From Pseudomonadales bacterium (GTDB lineage Bacteria; Pseudomonadota; Gammaproteobacteria; Pseudomonadales; Ketobacteraceae): DNA of 64,000 nt. The notes under the pieces are model-generated. The model had not been told where the DNA came from. It made no database searches and saw only the letters and a program-made list of their open reading frames with translations. Position 1 is the stretch's first letter. Every line of letters begins with the position of its first letter. Location: NCBI GenBank assembly GCA_002708905.1, contig PAPM01000023.1:186001-250000 (forward strand), given 5' to 3'. This document shows, in pieces, positions 20,574 through 29,282 of this stretch. Made by a program: the position numbers and the translations under genes.

Positions 20574-23117
20574 TTACCGCTTTTTCTTGGCCTTGGACTT
20601 AGTGTTCGTTTTGGGCTTGGGTTTTGGCTTGGCCTTGGCTGAACTACCCTTGGTTTTGCTGCGGGATTTCTTCGCCGCCAGCTTGGCCACCTCATGCCGG
20701 GAGGTACCCTTAACTGCACCACCCTGTGTCCCCTTGCCTTGCGCACCCTTGGCTTGCGTTTTTTTCCCGCTACTCTTGCCGGATTTGCCTGCAGACTTTC
20801 TCTCGCCGCTACCGGCCTTCTTACCCTTACGGGTACCTGGTTCCGGCTTGGGGTTTTCCTTACTCCAACGAGCCCGTTTGCCGCCGGCAAGCAGCTCAAA
20901 GTCCAGCTTGCGATCGTCCAGATCCACCTTGGCGACACTAACGGTTACCTCATCCCCCAAGGCAAACGCCAGGCCGCTGCGCTCACCCACCAGACGATGC
21001 CTTACCTCGTCAAAGTGATAGTAATCGCTGGTCAGGGAACTGACGTGGACCAGACCTTCCACATAGATGTCCTTCAGTTCCACAAACAGCCCGAAACCGG
21101 TGACACCGGAGATAATGCCCTTAAACACATCGCCGATCTTGTCGCTCATGTATTCGCACTTGAGCCAGCCGATCACATCCCAGGTGGCCTCGTCGGCACG
21201 GCGTTCGGTCATGGAACACTGCTCGCCCAGCTCCACCATGGCGGCGGTATCGTAGGGCAGAATCTTCTGCTGCGGGATCACCGGTGATCCCGCTGGCTTC
21301 TTGGCGTTGGTGGTCTCTTTGCCGCTGCGCACAAAGTAGCGAATGGCACGGTGCACCAGCAGATCCGGATAGCGCCGAATGGGCGAGGTAAAGTGGGCAT
21401 AGGCACCATAGGCCAAGCCGAAGTGGCCCTTATTCTCCGGCGAATACACCGCCTGATTCATGGAGCGCAGCATCACGGTCTGGATCAGCTCGAAGTCCGG
21501 ACGGTCCTTGATGCTGCCCAGCACGTCCTGGTAATCCGACGGTTTGGGATCCGTGCGCGCCATAAAGGGTATGCTCAGCTCTTTCAGGAAAGCACGCAGG
21601 TTCTCCAGCTTTTCATTCTTGGGACCTTCGTGAACCCGGTAAAGGGCGGGCAGATTGTACTTCTGCAGGAACTTGGCGGCACAAACGTTGGCCGCCAGCA
21701 TGCACTCTTCAATGATCTTGTGGGCATCGTTACGCTGGGTGGGCACGATCCTTTCGATCTTGCGATCCTCACCGAACTCAATCTTGGTTTCGGTGGTTTC
21801 AAAATCGATGGCGCCGCGGTCTTCCCGTTGCGCCCGAAAGGCGTGATACAACGCGTAGAGGTTTTCCAGATGAGGCACGATCTTGCTGTATTCCTGGCGC
21901 AGATCCTGACCCTCCAGGGAATCCGGTTCCTGCAACATAGTGCCTACCTTATTATAGGTAAGCCGGGCATGGGAGCAGATCACCGCCTCGTAAAACGTGT
22001 AGCGGCTGACGTTACCGGCGGCACTGACACTCATCTCACAGACCATAGCCAACCGATCCACATGGGGATTCAGAGAACACAATCCATTGGACAGGTTCAC
22101 CGGCAGCATGGGTACCACATGCTCCGGAAAATAGACTGAGTTGCCGCGGTTGCGGGCCTCCTGATCCAGGGGGTCACCCGGATGCACGTAGTGGGAAACA
22201 TCAGCAATGGCTACATAGAGTTTCCAACCGCCACTGCGCTTCTTCTCACAGAAGACGGCGTCGTCGAAATCCTTGGCATCCTCCCCGTCGATGGTGACGA
22301 AAGGGGTTTTGCGCAGATCGAAGCGGTGCTCGTAATCGCACTCTTTGAGACCGTTACCAAAACGTTCGGCGGCCGCCTCCACCCCTTCAGGCCAGACATG
22401 GGGAATATCGTAGTTGCGGATGGCCACATCGATTTCCATCCCAGGGGCCATGTGATCGCCGATGATCTCAACAATGCGCCCTTCCGGCTGCCCCCGAAAA
22501 CTGGGGAACTGGGTGATCTCCACCAACACAAACTGGCCATTCTTGGCCTTGAGGGTGTCATCGGCGGGAATCAGGATATCCTGACTGATGCGGCGATTTT
22601 CCGGGGTGACAAAGCCAATGTTGCTCTCTTTAAAGTAGCGGCCGACCATACGCTGGGTCTTGCGTTCCAACACCTCCACAATGGTGCCCTCACGGCGGCC
22701 CCGGTGGTCTAATCCACTCTGGCGCACCAGCACCTTGTCGCCATCAAAGCCGCAGCGCATCTGGCGGGCGCTGAGGTAGAGGTCATCACTACCGTCATCC
22801 GGCTTCAAGAAGCCAAAACCGTCCCGGTGGCCAATGATTGTGCCCCGAATCAGGTCCATCTTCTCCGCCACACCGTATGCGCCACGGCGGTTGTACAGCA
22901 ACTGGCCATCACGCTCCATGGCCCGCAGGCGGCGGCGCACGGCTTCGACGGCTTCATCATCGTGGAGTTGGAATTCGGCACAGATCTGGCGGTGGGTGAG
23001 AGGCTTGCCCCGTTCATCAAGCAACTTCAGAATGAAGTCGCGACTCGGCACGGGGTTGTCGTATTTTTCGGCTTCTTTGTCGCGGTTCGGGTCTTCCGAA
23101 CTGGACCAATTTGTCAT
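20574..23117 (-). CDS. rnr: Ribonuclease R
   Basis: An 847-residue 3'-5' exoribonuclease of the RNB family that degrades structured RNA. Order: N-terminal winged helix (about 20-85), two cold-shock domains, the RNB catalytic centre with DGEDAKDFDDAVF (metal-binding aspartates, about 288-300), an S1 domain (GDVFKGIISGVTGFGLFVEL), then a tail of over 100 residues made almost wholly of Lys, Gly, Ser and Ala. Basic tails are normal for RNase R and help unwind duplexes, but this one is long. Divergent from tRNA-Leu, upstream of rlmB. Confidence 0.97.
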   Translation of the reverse strand: MTNWSSSEDPNRDKEAEKYDNPVPSRDFILKLLDERGKPLTHRQICAEFQLHDDEAVEAVRRRLRAMERDGQLLYNRRGAYGVAEKMDLIRGTIIGHRDGFGFLKPDDGSDDLYLSARQMRCGFDGDKVLVRQSGLDHRGRREGTIVEVLERKTQRMVGRYFKESNIGFVTPENRRISQDILIPADDTLKAKNGQFVLVEITQFPSFRGQPEGRIVEIIGDHMAPGMEIDVAIRNYDIPHVWPEGVEAAAERFGNGLKECDYEHRFDLRKTPFVTIDGEDAKDFDDAVFCEKKRSGGWKLYVAIADVSHYVHPGDPLDQEARNRGNSVYFPEHVVPMLPVNLSNGLCSLNPHVDRLAMVCEMSVSAAGNVSRYTFYEAVICSHARLTYNKVGTMLQEPDSLEGQDLRQEYSKIVPHLENLYALYHAFRAQREDRGAIDFETTETKIEFGEDRKIERIVPTQRNDAHKIIEECMLAANVCAAKFLQKYNLPALYRVHEGPKNEKLENLRAFLKELSIPFMARTDPKPSDYQDVLGSIKDRPDFELIQTVMLRSMNQAVYSPENKGHFGLAYGAYAHFTSPIRRYPDLLVHRAIRYFVRSGKETTNAKKPAGSPVIPQQKILPYDTAAMVELGEQCSMTERRADEATWDVIGWLKCEYMSDKIGDVFKGIISGVTGFGLFVELKDIYVEGLVHVSSLTSDYYHFDEVRHRLVGERSGLAFALGDEVTVSVAKVDLDDRKLDFELLAGGKRARWSKENPKPEPGTRKGKKAGSGERKSAGKSGKSSGKKTQAKGAQGKGTQGGAVKGTSRHEVAKLAAKKSRSKTKGSSAKAKPKPKPKTNTKSKAKKKR

Positions 23118-23231
23118 GCACTTTTCCTATGGTTACTGGTGCTTACCGGCACTTTAGGTACTTAACAGGCTTTTTACAAGCAAAGACCCACATATGGCAA
23201 AACAAATTTGCGCTTTTTGGCAATCGGGGAG

Positions 23232-23260
23232 TTGACAGGCCGGGGGTTAGACCGTAAATT
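23232..23260 (+). promoter_or_regulatory. Promoter of tRNA-Leu
   Basis: A perfect TTGACA (23232-23237) and TAAATT (23255-23260) with an ideal 17-base spacer. The region to the predicted start is GC-rich (AGCGGCCCT), the kind of discriminator found on stringently controlled stable-RNA promoters. Confidence 0.8.
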
Positions 23261-23271
23261 AGCGGCCCTCT

Positions 23272-23358
23272 GCCCAGGTGGTGAAATTGGTAGACACGCT
23301 AGCTTCAGGTGCTAGTGGCCTTACGGTCGTGGAGGTTCAAGTCCTCTCCTGGGCACCA
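23272..23358 (+). tRNA. tRNA-Leu (anticodon CAG)
   Basis: A complete class II tRNA of 87 bases with encoded CCA. The acceptor pairs GCCCAGG with CCTGGGC. The anticodon stem CTAGC/GCTAG encloses TTCAGGT, giving anticodon CAG for codon CUG. A long variable arm (about 15 bases, GGCCTTACGGTCG region) and GGTTCAAGTCC T-arm are present, as expected for leucine. It marks the switch from core genes on the left to accessory genes on the right. Confidence 0.97.
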
Positions 23359-23403
23359 ATTTCAAGCCTTTATTTTTACTTATATTGAAAATAGTGGCTA
23401 CCG

Positions 23404-23444
23404 AAAACGCCGAAATCTTGTAACGAGATTTCGGCGTTTTTGTT
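23404..23444 (+). terminator. Strong terminator after tRNA-Leu
   Basis: A perfect 15-bp stem (23404-23418 with 23426-23440) around the loop TGTAACG, running into TTTTTG. It lies 46 bases past the tRNA 3' end. Confidence 0.93.
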
Positions 23445-23748
23445 TGGGCCTTTTGTTTGGGCCTGGAGCACAACAACAATGCCCGCCCTAGCAAAACTCC
23501 ATTTGCTTCACCCCACTCGCCACACCCAACACTTTCTCAATGCCCTTCTCCTACACAGCACCGGGAAGAGCGTGCCGAGCTTTTGGCTCCATTCGTCATC
23601 ATGCTGTCATAACGATTTATGCAGCGCCATTGCGCAAATCATTCATCCACGCTATACATTATGTAACCAGGTTACATAACAGCGAAGGCTCTGCAAGCGC
23701 CAGTGAAGGCCTCACCAAATAAAAAGAAGAACTACGCAAGGGAATGGG
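23445..23748 (+). other. Intergenic region with a 13-base tandem duplication
   Basis: No convincing gene. TTTTGTTTGGGCC occurs twice head-to-tail at 23438-23450 and 23451-23463, at the end of the tRNA terminator. The rest is unremarkable up to the promoter/operator at 23630-23678 for the esterase. Confidence 0.5.
23630..23678 (+). promoter_or_regulatory. Putative esterase promoter with palindromic operator
   Basis: A perfect 19-base dyad, TATGTAACC-A-GGTTACATA (23660-23678), begins one base after a possible -10 TATACA (23653-23658). A weak -35 TTGCGC is placed 17 bases upstream at 23630-23635. A repressor bound here would block transcription start. The TetR-type gene at 25386-26033 is the nearest candidate regulator. 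Confidence 0.55.
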
Positions 23749-25362
23749 ATGATGAATGGTTTTTTGCGCCGAAAACGTTATCACGTGCAGGCAATCGCGT
23801 TGCTGGCAGTTGTGAGCGCGTTGTTCGTTGGCTGTAAATATAAAGGTAACATCCAAACCGAAACTTCGTACGGCACCCTACTGGGCAACCGCGACGACCA
23901 AGTCACCCGATTCCTCGGCATCCCTTTTGCCGCACCGCCGGTGGGTGAGTTACGCTGGGCTGATCCGCAACCACCAGCTCACTGGGAGGGTGTGCGTGAC
24001 GCCACTTGGTTCGGGCATGCCTGCAACCAGACCGTACCGCTGTTGCCGGTGCGCAGCCCCGGGCGCGAGGACTGTCTGACACTAAACATTTGGGCACCCA
24101 ACACGCCGGGGCCGCATCCGGTGATGTTCTGGATTCACGGCGGGGCGGGCATGATTGGATCGGCCAACGAAATCCAGTATGACGGAGCAAAACTGGCTGC
24201 CGCCCAGAATGTGGTGGTGGTCAGTGCCAATTACCGCCTGTGGGGCTGGGGCCTGCTGGCGCTACCGGAATTGGGCTCACGCCCTCGCATCAAAGGCAAT
24301 CAGGCCATCAAGGATCTGATTATGGCGCTGCAATGGGTGCAGGGGGACATTCACCATTTCGGCGGCGATCCGGACAACGTCACCGTCTTCGGTGAATCCG
24401 CCGGTGCCTACAATACCTGCGCCCTGCTGGCCACGCCAAAAACACTGGAGCCGCGCCTGTTCCATAAGGCAATCCTGCAAAGCGGCGTGTGCGACACGCT
24501 GGCGATTCGTACCCGCGCGGAATCCGAGGCGGAAGGCCTGCGCATGATCGAAAAAATGGGTTGCATGGAGGCCGACGAGCCCCTGGATTGTGCCCGCAGC
24601 AAAACCGCTGCCCGAATCCGTGGCACCACGCCCACCAATATAATCAAGGCACTCAATATGTCGTTTTCGGAGTGGCCGTTCGGCCTCACCATAGATGGCG
24701 ATCTATTTCCCAAGCATCCCCTGCAGCTGCTGGCTGAACTGGAGCGGCCGGATACACCGATTCTGCTGGGCACCAACAAGGACGAAGGCAGCCTGTTCAC
24801 CGCGCTGATGATTCACCCGCGCGCCGAGTATTACGAGGACGTAGTGGCACGACGTTATCCCGACGCGAGCGAGCGCCTGCTGGAACTGTATTCGGTGGAG
24901 AATTACGTCAGCACCGGCGCCGCCCAGGCACAAATCCGCAGCGACATCATCATGAACTGCCCTTCGCTGCGTATGGCACGCATCTACAGCCACCAGAACC
25001 CGGTGTGGCTGTATCATTTCACCTATGACGTGAAGAGCGTATTCCAACCATTAGCACGCACCCTGCTCGGCCGCAATTCCGCACCGATGGGCACATTTCA
25101 CGCCACGGACCTGGGGTTCATCTTTGACACCCCGCTACTGACATCGGTCAATCGCGAAACAGATTTAGTGGTGAAGCACTTCTTCCAGCAGGCCTGGGGC
25201 AATTTCGCCCGCACCGGCAATCCCAACGATGGCTTAATGCCACCATGGGAGAACTTTGATCCAACCCGTGACAATTATCTGTCCCTGAACGAGGACCCGT
25301 CCAATCTGGAAGGATTTCGCGCCGGTTACTGTGATTACTGGCTGGATCCTTCTACGCCTTGA
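23749..25362 (+). CDS. Type-B carboxylesterase, lipoprotein
   Basis: A 537-residue alpha/beta hydrolase of the carboxylesterase type-B family. The signal peptide ends in the lipobox LFVGC (Cys29), so it should be lipid-anchored in the envelope. The nucleophile is Ser217 in GESAG. The oxyanion-hole motif HGGAGMIG, the type-B signature EDCLTLNIW, and a C-terminal His in GTFHATDLGF are present. It is predicted to hydrolyse esters of hydrophobic acids or alcohols; the substrate is unknown. AAGGGAATGGG precedes the ATG pair at 23749. It converges with the TetR gene. Confidence 0.9.
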   Translation: MMNGFLRRKRYHVQAIALLAVVSALFVGCKYKGNIQTETSYGTLLGNRDDQVTRFLGIPFAAPPVGELRWADPQPPAHWEGVRDATWFGHACNQTVPLLPVRSPGREDCLTLNIWAPNTPGPHPVMFWIHGGAGMIGSANEIQYDGAKLAAAQNVVVVSANYRLWGWGLLALPELGSRPRIKGNQAIKDLIMALQWVQGDIHHFGGDPDNVTVFGESAGAYNTCALLATPKTLEPRLFHKAILQSGVCDTLAIRTRAESEAEGLRMIEKMGCMEADEPLDCARSKTAARIRGTTPTNIIKALNMSFSEWPFGLTIDGDLFPKHPLQLLAELERPDTPILLGTNKDEGSLFTALMIHPRAEYYEDVVARRYPDASERLLELYSVENYVSTGAAQAQIRSDIIMNCPSLRMARIYSHQNPVWLYHFTYDVKSVFQPLARTLLGRNSAPMGTFHATDLGFIFDTPLLTSVNRETDLVVKHFFQQAWGNFARTGNPNDGLMPPWENFDPTRDNYLSLNEDPSNLEGFRAGYCDYWLDPSTP

Positions 25363-25385
25363 GCCGACAAGCGTGGGTACCCGTG

Positions 25386-26033
25386 TTAACTTGGGTTGGA
25401 TGAGACTGAATCAGGGACGGGAGATCGCAACAAGGGCTTTAGCAGATACAACGCTGCACGCCGCAACCCATCCCCATCATCACCCAGCAAACCGCCGGGA
25501 GTAATCACTGCAGAGACCAACATCCGGATCAGAAGCTCAGCCGCCACATCCAGCTCATCTTCCTTCAACCAATCCATGAATTTGGATTGGCGCATAAAGG
25601 CTTCTGCGCTAAAGCCGGCCCACTTAATCAGCTTTTCGCCTTGTGAGGTTAAATGGAGCACCAACCATTCCGGCTCGGTGCTCATCAGGCGCAGGAACAA
25701 GGGATGTTTGCGTGACATGTTCACGGTCATCACAAAGCCTTCTACCACCGGGTTCTGCTCAACCGAAAGCTTGGATAAAGCAGCCAGTATCTCTTGTGCA
25801 GAGCGTTGTACCTCGCGCAGAATCACTGCCTGAAACAATGATGCCTTGTCGGAATGATAGCGATACAGGGTGACCCGACTGACACCCAAGCGTTTCGCCA
25901 CCGTATCGATCGTGGTGCGGCGATAACCGAATTCGAGAAAAGATTCCAATGCCATGTCCAGAATTCGGATGGCAGTTTCATCAGAGCCGATTGAATCGCT
26001 GTTGCCGTGCCTGGTTTCAGATGATGAAGTCAT
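25386..26033 (-). CDS. TetR/AcrR family regulator
   Basis: A 215-residue repressor-type protein. The N-terminal HTH is classic: AIRILDMALESFLEFGYRRT followed by TIDTVAKRLGVSRVTLYRYHSDKASLFQAVI. The C-terminal two-thirds is a helical ligand-binding domain. It follows the DUF2236 gene on the same strand after 88 bases, so the two may share the promoter at 27519-27547, which carries a dyad in its spacer. Regulation of that promoter and of the esterase is inferred from position and from loosely similar dyads. Confidence 0.9.
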   Translation of the reverse strand: MTSSSETRHGNSDSIGSDETAIRILDMALESFLEFGYRRTTIDTVAKRLGVSRVTLYRYHSDKASLFQAVILREVQRSAQEILAALSKLSVEQNPVVEGFVMTVNMSRKHPLFLRLMSTEPEWLVLHLTSQGEKLIKWAGFSAEAFMRQSKFMDWLKEDELDVAAELLIRMLVSAVITPGGLLGDDGDGLRRAALYLLKPLLRSPVPDSVSSNPS

Positions 26034-26121
26034 GCTGCATTAACAGAGAAAGTTTGAGCCCATCTGGCAGGGGAAGAAAAAGAGAGCATGCCAGACAGGC
26101 GTTTAAAGGACAACCTGGGAA

Positions 26122-27495
26122 TCAGGATTCCCGCCACGCCTCACCCATTTCATCCGGCCGGGATTCGTCATGCGCGTTAAAGCGGGCCTGACGATAATCT
26201 TTTTGTTGCTCGGCCAATCGATCAAACTGCCCGCTTAGCATACGCCAGAAAGGATCACCCTGTTGCCGATTTCGCTCCCGTCGATTGGCGCGACCCGGCA
26301 ACCAGCGCTCCAGATTGGAAAGACGCACCAGTACCCGCACCATGGGAGGCACCGCTCGCCCGATCCACGTGGGTTTAGTGGTTTCAGTGATCCTGGCCCC
26401 CAGGAAATTGCCACCCACATAAAAATAGAAGCCATGAAGCGCTTGCAGCAGCAGACTTTTTACCTGCTTATCGAGCAGCGGCAGGGAAAACGAGTTAAGC
26501 ATGGCTTCCAGCAGCAAGTTGGAAACCTTATTCAACTCTTCTGCATACTGGGACGGTGGCGGCACAACGCTGAGCGCAAAATCAAGTATTCGAATGCCAT
26601 CTTCCGGCGTGCGCGGAATGATCTCTTCTGCACCACCGAGCAAATAGCCGATGTAACTCCAGAAGGCATGGATGTCCTCCATATCCTGATGGCTGTATTG
26701 CTTACCGAACATGGCGTCGTACATCAGGTTCACTATGCCAAAGGTGGGAATCCCCGCCACCAGCCCGGCATTGGGGATGGGGTTACCGTGATCGGCGATC
26801 CAGTCCGCCCCCCATTTACGCATCAACATCAACCGCGCCTGGGAGTGCATCAAGCGCACCCGCACGATGGTCTTAAAGGCAGTACCGTAACGGGACAGGC
26901 CACCCGGCTCCGGCAGATGTAACCAGAATGCGGCGGACTCCCGCGCTCGCTGCAGCACATCACGCTGCATCCGCCCCGTTGCTCCCACGACGGCGCCCAC
27001 CATCCCCCCCTGCACCGTCTGCAGGGTATTCAGGAACACGCCCGCCGCCTTCCCGGCCGCCGTCACATTGGCTGCCACCACTGCCCCTCGATCAACCTGC
27101 TCCCGGCTGATCCAATCAGGAACCCGATCCAGCTGATCAAACAGCGCCACCAGTTCCCGGGGCGGATTGTCCAGGGTGTCGATTCCCTGCTCCAGCGCCT
27201 GTTCGAACATCTTACGCCCCCGGCCGCCCGAATGACGCCGGAACATATCCGCCACGTCATCCATCAGGGGGTCTCCCTCCCAGAAGTGATCGCTCAACTT
27301 CCGGATGGCTTCGTTCTCAGCGGGAATACCATCCACCACATCAATCCATTTGCTGAACAGCAAACGGCGAACGGGATACCAATCCTGATTGTAATGCAAG
27401 GAGTCCGGCGGCAGCTGCCGCCACTGACCGTCCACCTTGGGTGGTACAGCCCGGCTGATCGCGTTTGAGCCTGCAGGACTTTTCGCTTCTGACAT
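26122..27495 (-). CDS. MpaB/Lcp-like oxygenase family protein (DUF2236)
   Basis: A 457-residue soluble protein without a signal peptide. It carries the family block of DUF2236, the group that includes the rubber oxygenase Lcp and fungal MpaB. Features seen are SRYGTAFKTIVRVRLMHSQARLML (the conserved R-V-R-x-x-H segment supplying a predicted haem-ligand region), and NLMYDAMFG and HAFWSYIGYLLGG downstream. Members with known activity cleave C=C bonds of isoprenoids using a b-type haem; whether this one does is unproven. A good GGAGAGAGG ribosome site precedes ATG 27495. It is divergent from a FadL-type porin, suggesting a hydrophobic substrate taken up from outside. Confidence 0.82.
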   Translation of the reverse strand: MSEAKSPAGSNAISRAVPPKVDGQWRQLPPDSLHYNQDWYPVRRLLFSKWIDVVDGIPAENEAIRKLSDHFWEGDPLMDDVADMFRRHSGGRGRKMFEQALEQGIDTLDNPPRELVALFDQLDRVPDWISREQVDRGAVVAANVTAAGKAAGVFLNTLQTVQGGMVGAVVGATGRMQRDVLQRARESAAFWLHLPEPGGLSRYGTAFKTIVRVRLMHSQARLMLMRKWGADWIADHGNPIPNAGLVAGIPTFGIVNLMYDAMFGKQYSHQDMEDIHAFWSYIGYLLGGAEEIIPRTPEDGIRILDFALSVVPPPSQYAEELNKVSNLLLEAMLNSFSLPLLDKQVKSLLLQALHGFYFYVGGNFLGARITETTKPTWIGRAVPPMVRVLVRLSNLERWLPGRANRRERNRQQGDPFWRMLSGQFDRLAEQQKDYRQARFNAHDESRPDEMGEAWRES

Positions 27496-27518
27496 GCCTC
27501 TCTCCTTTACACTATTAC

Positions 27519-27547
27519 ATTATACGTTTATTGTAAACCTGTACCAA
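27519..27547 (-). promoter_or_regulatory. Promoter of the DUF2236-TetR operon with spacer dyad
   Basis: On the minus strand, -35 TTGGTA (27542-27547) and a perfect -10 TATAAT (27519-27524) are 17 bases apart. Inside the spacer lies the dyad GTTTA-TTG-TAAAC (27526-27538). This is the classical arrangement for an autoregulating TetR repressor. Confidence 0.65.
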
Positions 27548-27615
27548 AGATGGAAGCAAGTACTGTCAGATTGCCCTCTGACTCTGTGCGTGAAGCTGAC
27601 TGGCGTAGAACAAGA

Positions 27616-29256
27616 ATGACTATAAAGACGCGACACACCCTTCTGTTTATTGCATGCATGCAACCTGCATTGCTGCATGCGGTAATGACCGACAACCTGA
27701 CCATAGGTAACGCGAAAGCATTATCGTTGGGACATGCCGTGACCGCAGATCCACCGGGGATTGATTCCATTCATTTCAACCCGGCGGGATTGACCCGGTT
27801 GACCGGGCGCCAGGCAGAACTGAAACTGGTTACTGGTGTTTTCGACACGATTCTCGAGTTCGGTGACCATTACACCGATTCCTGGACCAGGAAACTGAAT
27901 GCGGCCCAGCAAGGTTCACCGTCTGACTACACCTATGACGAAGCCCGCGGCCAAACCAGTACCTCTGAAGGCCCTGCCGTCATGCTGCCGGGCCAGGGGA
28001 TGACGGAACTACCCGTTGTGGCGTCTGTGTTGGGGGGAGCCTCCTACCAGCCTCCCGGCAGCGATCTCACCTTCGCCACCAATGTCTATTCTCCGCTGAT
28101 GGTGGGCTTTTATCGCGCCGATGATGACCCTGGGAGATTTGTGGGGCGCGCACTCTCCTTTACCTTGCTGGCTTATTTTTCTCCCAGCGTTGCCTACAAA
28201 TTCACGGATACCCTTTCGGTCGGGGCGGCCATCACCTTCAACTATGCCGGGGTAGGATTTGACCTTGAGTTTCGCGAGCCCAACCTGGGCCTGCAATGGC
28301 TGGAAACACTGCGTCAGGGAAGCTGCAACACCAGTGCCCCGGCCAACTTGTTCGATCTCTCCGACCTGATTCCCTGCATACCGGAAAGTGAAGCCATCAA
28401 GCTTTATGACTCCATGGCCTACATGTATTTTGAAGTGGAAGATCCACTGACTTTTGGTGTGAATTTCGGGGTACTGTGGGAAGCAGCCCCCTGGCTACAC
28501 TTCGGTGCGGTCTATCAATCACCAATTGAAATGGACATGGAGGGTAGTTTCACCTGGACACAAGGGGACAGCTTCCTCAACTTCCTGCAGGAGTATGACA
28601 AAATATCACCCGTACCGTTTAGTGCATTGGGGCCGTTGGCAAATCTGGTTGAGCCGGTGGTGGAAGGGGAAGCCAACCTGGATCTGACCATGCCGGATCA
28701 TTTTGCGCTGGGCACCAGCATTCAGATAACGCCAAAATTGAAGATGAATGCGGATCTGAAGTTCACCCGTTGGTCTTTATGGGATGCACTCACCATTGAA
28801 TATTCTGAAGTGCTGAGCGTATTGTTTGTGGCCAGCCTGGTGCAGCCGGACGCTGCGCCGGCGCCTCTGGGTCAGAACCTGGTATTGCGGATGGATCTGG
28901 AAGACACCTGGAATTATGCCCTGGGGTTTGAGTATCAGTGGAATAACAATCTGGCGTTACGCTTTGGCTTTGAAGACCGCCCCTCTTCCATACCTGACGA
29001 CCGCCTCACTCCCATTCTCCCCATCGGGGACGCCAAGCTCTACAGCGTTGGCGCGGAATACAAAGCAAGCCAAAAGCAGACCTTTAGCTGTGCAGTTGCC
29101 TCAATGCAGTCAAGCTATTCCATGCCGGGCAATACTACCGAGCTGGGCAATTCGGAAGATCCCGTCAAATTGATCTACAACCCTTACTCCGGCAACGATA
29201 TAACGGCCAGCGTGAAGGTTCTGCTGTTTGAAGCAAGCTACCGTTTTTACTTTTGA
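27616..29256 (+). CDS. FadL/TodX-type outer-membrane transport protein
   Basis: A 546-residue outer-membrane beta barrel of the OMPP1/FadL/TodX family. A signal peptide (MTIKTRHTLLFIACMQPALLHA) is followed by the family hatch/N-terminal block GNAKALSLGHAVTADPPGIDSIHFNPAGLTRL, which contains the NPAG motif. The last strand ends SYRFYF with a terminal Phe, the barrel-assembly signal. It should pass long-chain fatty acids or hydrocarbons across the outer membrane. I chose ATG 27616 because it starts the signal peptide; the frame is open to 27550. It is divergent from the DUF2236 gene and convergent with the lipase chaperone gene. Confidence 0.9.
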   Translation: MTIKTRHTLLFIACMQPALLHAVMTDNLTIGNAKALSLGHAVTADPPGIDSIHFNPAGLTRLTGRQAELKLVTGVFDTILEFGDHYTDSWTRKLNAAQQGSPSDYTYDEARGQTSTSEGPAVMLPGQGMTELPVVASVLGGASYQPPGSDLTFATNVYSPLMVGFYRADDDPGRFVGRALSFTLLAYFSPSVAYKFTDTLSVGAAITFNYAGVGFDLEFREPNLGLQWLETLRQGSCNTSAPANLFDLSDLIPCIPESEAIKLYDSMAYMYFEVEDPLTFGVNFGVLWEAAPWLHFGAVYQSPIEMDMEGSFTWTQGDSFLNFLQEYDKISPVPFSALGPLANLVEPVVEGEANLDLTMPDHFALGTSIQITPKLKMNADLKFTRWSLWDALTIEYSEVLSVLFVASLVQPDAAPAPLGQNLVLRMDLEDTWNYALGFEYQWNNNLALRFGFEDRPSSIPDDRLTPILPIGDAKLYSVGAEYKASQKQTFSCAVASMQSSYSMPGNTTELGNSEDPVKLIYNPYSGNDITASVKVLLFEASYRFYF

Positions 29257-29282
29257 GACCGGGTTGGAGGAAAGCGGCGGCG

